Source of the DNA: Sphingomonas sp.
GTDB lineage: Bacteria > Pseudomonadota > Alphaproteobacteria > Sphingomonadales > Sphingomonadaceae
Direction: 5' to 3'
DNA length: 64,000 nucleotides
Assembly: GCA_017418975.1 (NCBI GenBank)
Contig: JAFOMG010000006.1
Span: 1-64,000, forward strand
The notes under the pieces were generated by a model. It saw nothing but the letters and a program-made list of their open reading frames with translations, did not search any database and was not told where the DNA came from. The first letter of the stretch is position 1. Every line of letters starts with the position of its first letter. The position numbers and the translations under genes are program-made. Below, one piece after another: positions 63,221 to 64,000 of this stretch.

Positions 63221-64000
63221 TCAGAACTTGACGCTCGCCTCCGCGCCGAAGGTACGCGGCGGGTTGAAATTGGCATAGTCGCCCAGGATGCCGCCATAGT
63301 TGGTCGAGACCAGGTTGACGCCATTATAGTTGTACACCGGCGACGAGTTCGCATTCGACCGGCGATAGATATAGGTGTTGTCGAGCAGGTTGCGGGCCCA
63401 CAGCGACAGAGTCACCTGCGCGCTGTCGTTCATCTTGATGTCCGCCAGCGCGATGCGGCCGTTCATGACGAAGCTGGGATCGGTCTTGGTCGACTCGAGC
63501 TGGAAGCTGTACTGGCTGCTGGCATAGTTGGCATCGAGGTGCAGGCGCAGATTGGCACCGCCCGCGATGGTGAGCGGCATCACATAGTCGATCGCGCCCG
63601 ACGCCGCGTTCTTCGGCGTATAGACGATGTAGAGCTGCTGCGGCAGGCCGCCGGTGAACGGGTTCACCGCCGAAGGCGCCTTCCAATAGGTATAGGCATA
63701 GGAAGCCGACAGCGTCAGCCCGGCGGTCGGCTTCACCGTCAGATCGGCTTCGATGCCGCGGATCTTGGTGTTGCCGGCATTCTGGGTCTGCTCGATGTGC
63801 GCGCCGTTGGTCGGGTTGGGGACCGCGGTGCCGTTGGGCAGCGTGATCGTCGCCGCCGTATCGAACAGGTCGAAGTCGAACTGCGTGTTGCTGCGGTCCA
63901 TGATGTAGCCGGCGAGGTTCAGGCGGGCATGATGGTCGAAGAAGTCCATCTTCGCCCCGACCTCGTACGACTTCACCGATTCCGGACCGAAGGCGTTGAA
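63221..64000 (-). CDS. TonB-dependent receptor, C-terminal part (cut by window edge)
   Basis: Only the last ~260 residues are present. They form the end of a beta-barrel: ESVKSYEVGAKMDFFDHHAR, LTLSASYAYTYWKA, LSLWARNLLDNTYIYR and a terminal Phe in FGAEASVKF, all typical of TonB-dependent receptors. The frame continues past 64000. The ligand cannot be inferred. Confidence 0.9.
   Translation of the reverse strand, partial: FNAFGPESVKSYEVGAKMDFFDHHARLNLAGYIMDRSNTQFDFDLFDTAATITLPNGTAVPNPTNGAHIEQTQNAGNTKIRGIEADLTVKPTAGLTLSASYAYTYWKAPSAVNPFTGGLPQQLYIVYTPKNAASGAIDYVMPLTIAGGANLRLHLDANYASSQYSFQLESTKTDPSFVMNGRIALADIKMNDSAQVTLSLWARNLLDNTYIYRRSNANSSPVYNYNGVNLVSTNYGGILGDYANFNPPRTFGAEASVKF

Overview
The window is GC-rich chromosomal DNA from an alphaproteobacterium, most likely a sphingomonad (Sphingomonas or close relative). 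The evidence is several TonB-dependent receptors, a B3 metallo-beta-lactamase of a type I associate with sphingomonads, an ECF41 sigma factor with a carboxymuconolactone-decarboxylase partner, a ccmCDEFGH cluster, an elongator tRNA-Met of alphaproteobacterial type, and dispersed palindromic repeats of the 'GTCATCCCCGCGAAGGCGGGGATCC' style. There are no rRNA genes, phage genes or CRISPR arrays.

Layout. 0.3-1.4 kb: trxB. 1.6-13 kb: a catabolic-looking locus in which a TonB receptor and a DUF3089 hydrolase (minus) diverge from an AraC regulator followed by a tightly coupled plus-strand set (M20 amidohydrolase, GMC oxidoreductase, aldehyde dehydrogenase, MFS transporter, DUF2817 peptidase-like protein). 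13-15.2 kb: four small unknown proteins. 15.2-20.3 kb: tRNA-Met, 2'-5' RNA ligase, kup, a divergent lrp/ald pair with visible operators, and a GNAT protein. 20.3-25.1 kb: cytochrome c maturation operon (ccmC-D-E-F-G-H plus a CcmI-like TPR protein), coupled mainly by ATGA overlaps. 25.4-26.7 kb: a double-glycine-leader protein carrying a zinc-peptidase HEIVH motif, with a small partner. 27.4-28.8 kb: ECF41 sigma factor and AhpD-like gene behind an exact ECF41-type promoter. 28.8-31 kb: an unrecognised protein and an AraC regulator in AT-richer surroundings. 31.3-32.7 kb: palindromic repeats and an intact IS481-family element. 32.7-40.6 kb: leucine dehydrogenase, tRNA-His, a degenerate GspE-like ATPase, a 2OG-Fe(II) oxygenase, and a TonB receptor/lipoprotein pair behind a Pho box. 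40.7-47.2 kb: amidohydrolase, EamA transporter, a B3-E metallo-beta-lactamase with a tandem duplication of its divergent promoter region, M13 peptidase, a small lipoprotein and tRNA-Val. 47.2-59.7 kb: hup and lon, then clpX and clpP, in the classical clpP-clpX-lon-hup order but split by a 7.5-kb block (two M1 peptidases, an ICMT-like protein, an NCS1 permease bracketed by two related membrane proteins). 59.9-64 kb: an NAD-dependent epimerase, a two-component system, and the end of a TonB receptor cut by the window edge.

The most interesting signals are: the GG-leader metallopeptidase; the B3 beta-lactamase with Glu at the first zinc ligand; a GspE homologue that has lost its Walker and His-box residues; a Pho box before a TonB-receptor/lipoprotein operon; an M1 peptidase that appears to start at ATC; and CTAG-ended repeats and an IS whose ends supply stop codons to the genes beside them. 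All functional statements are from reading motifs by eye; no database search was possible.
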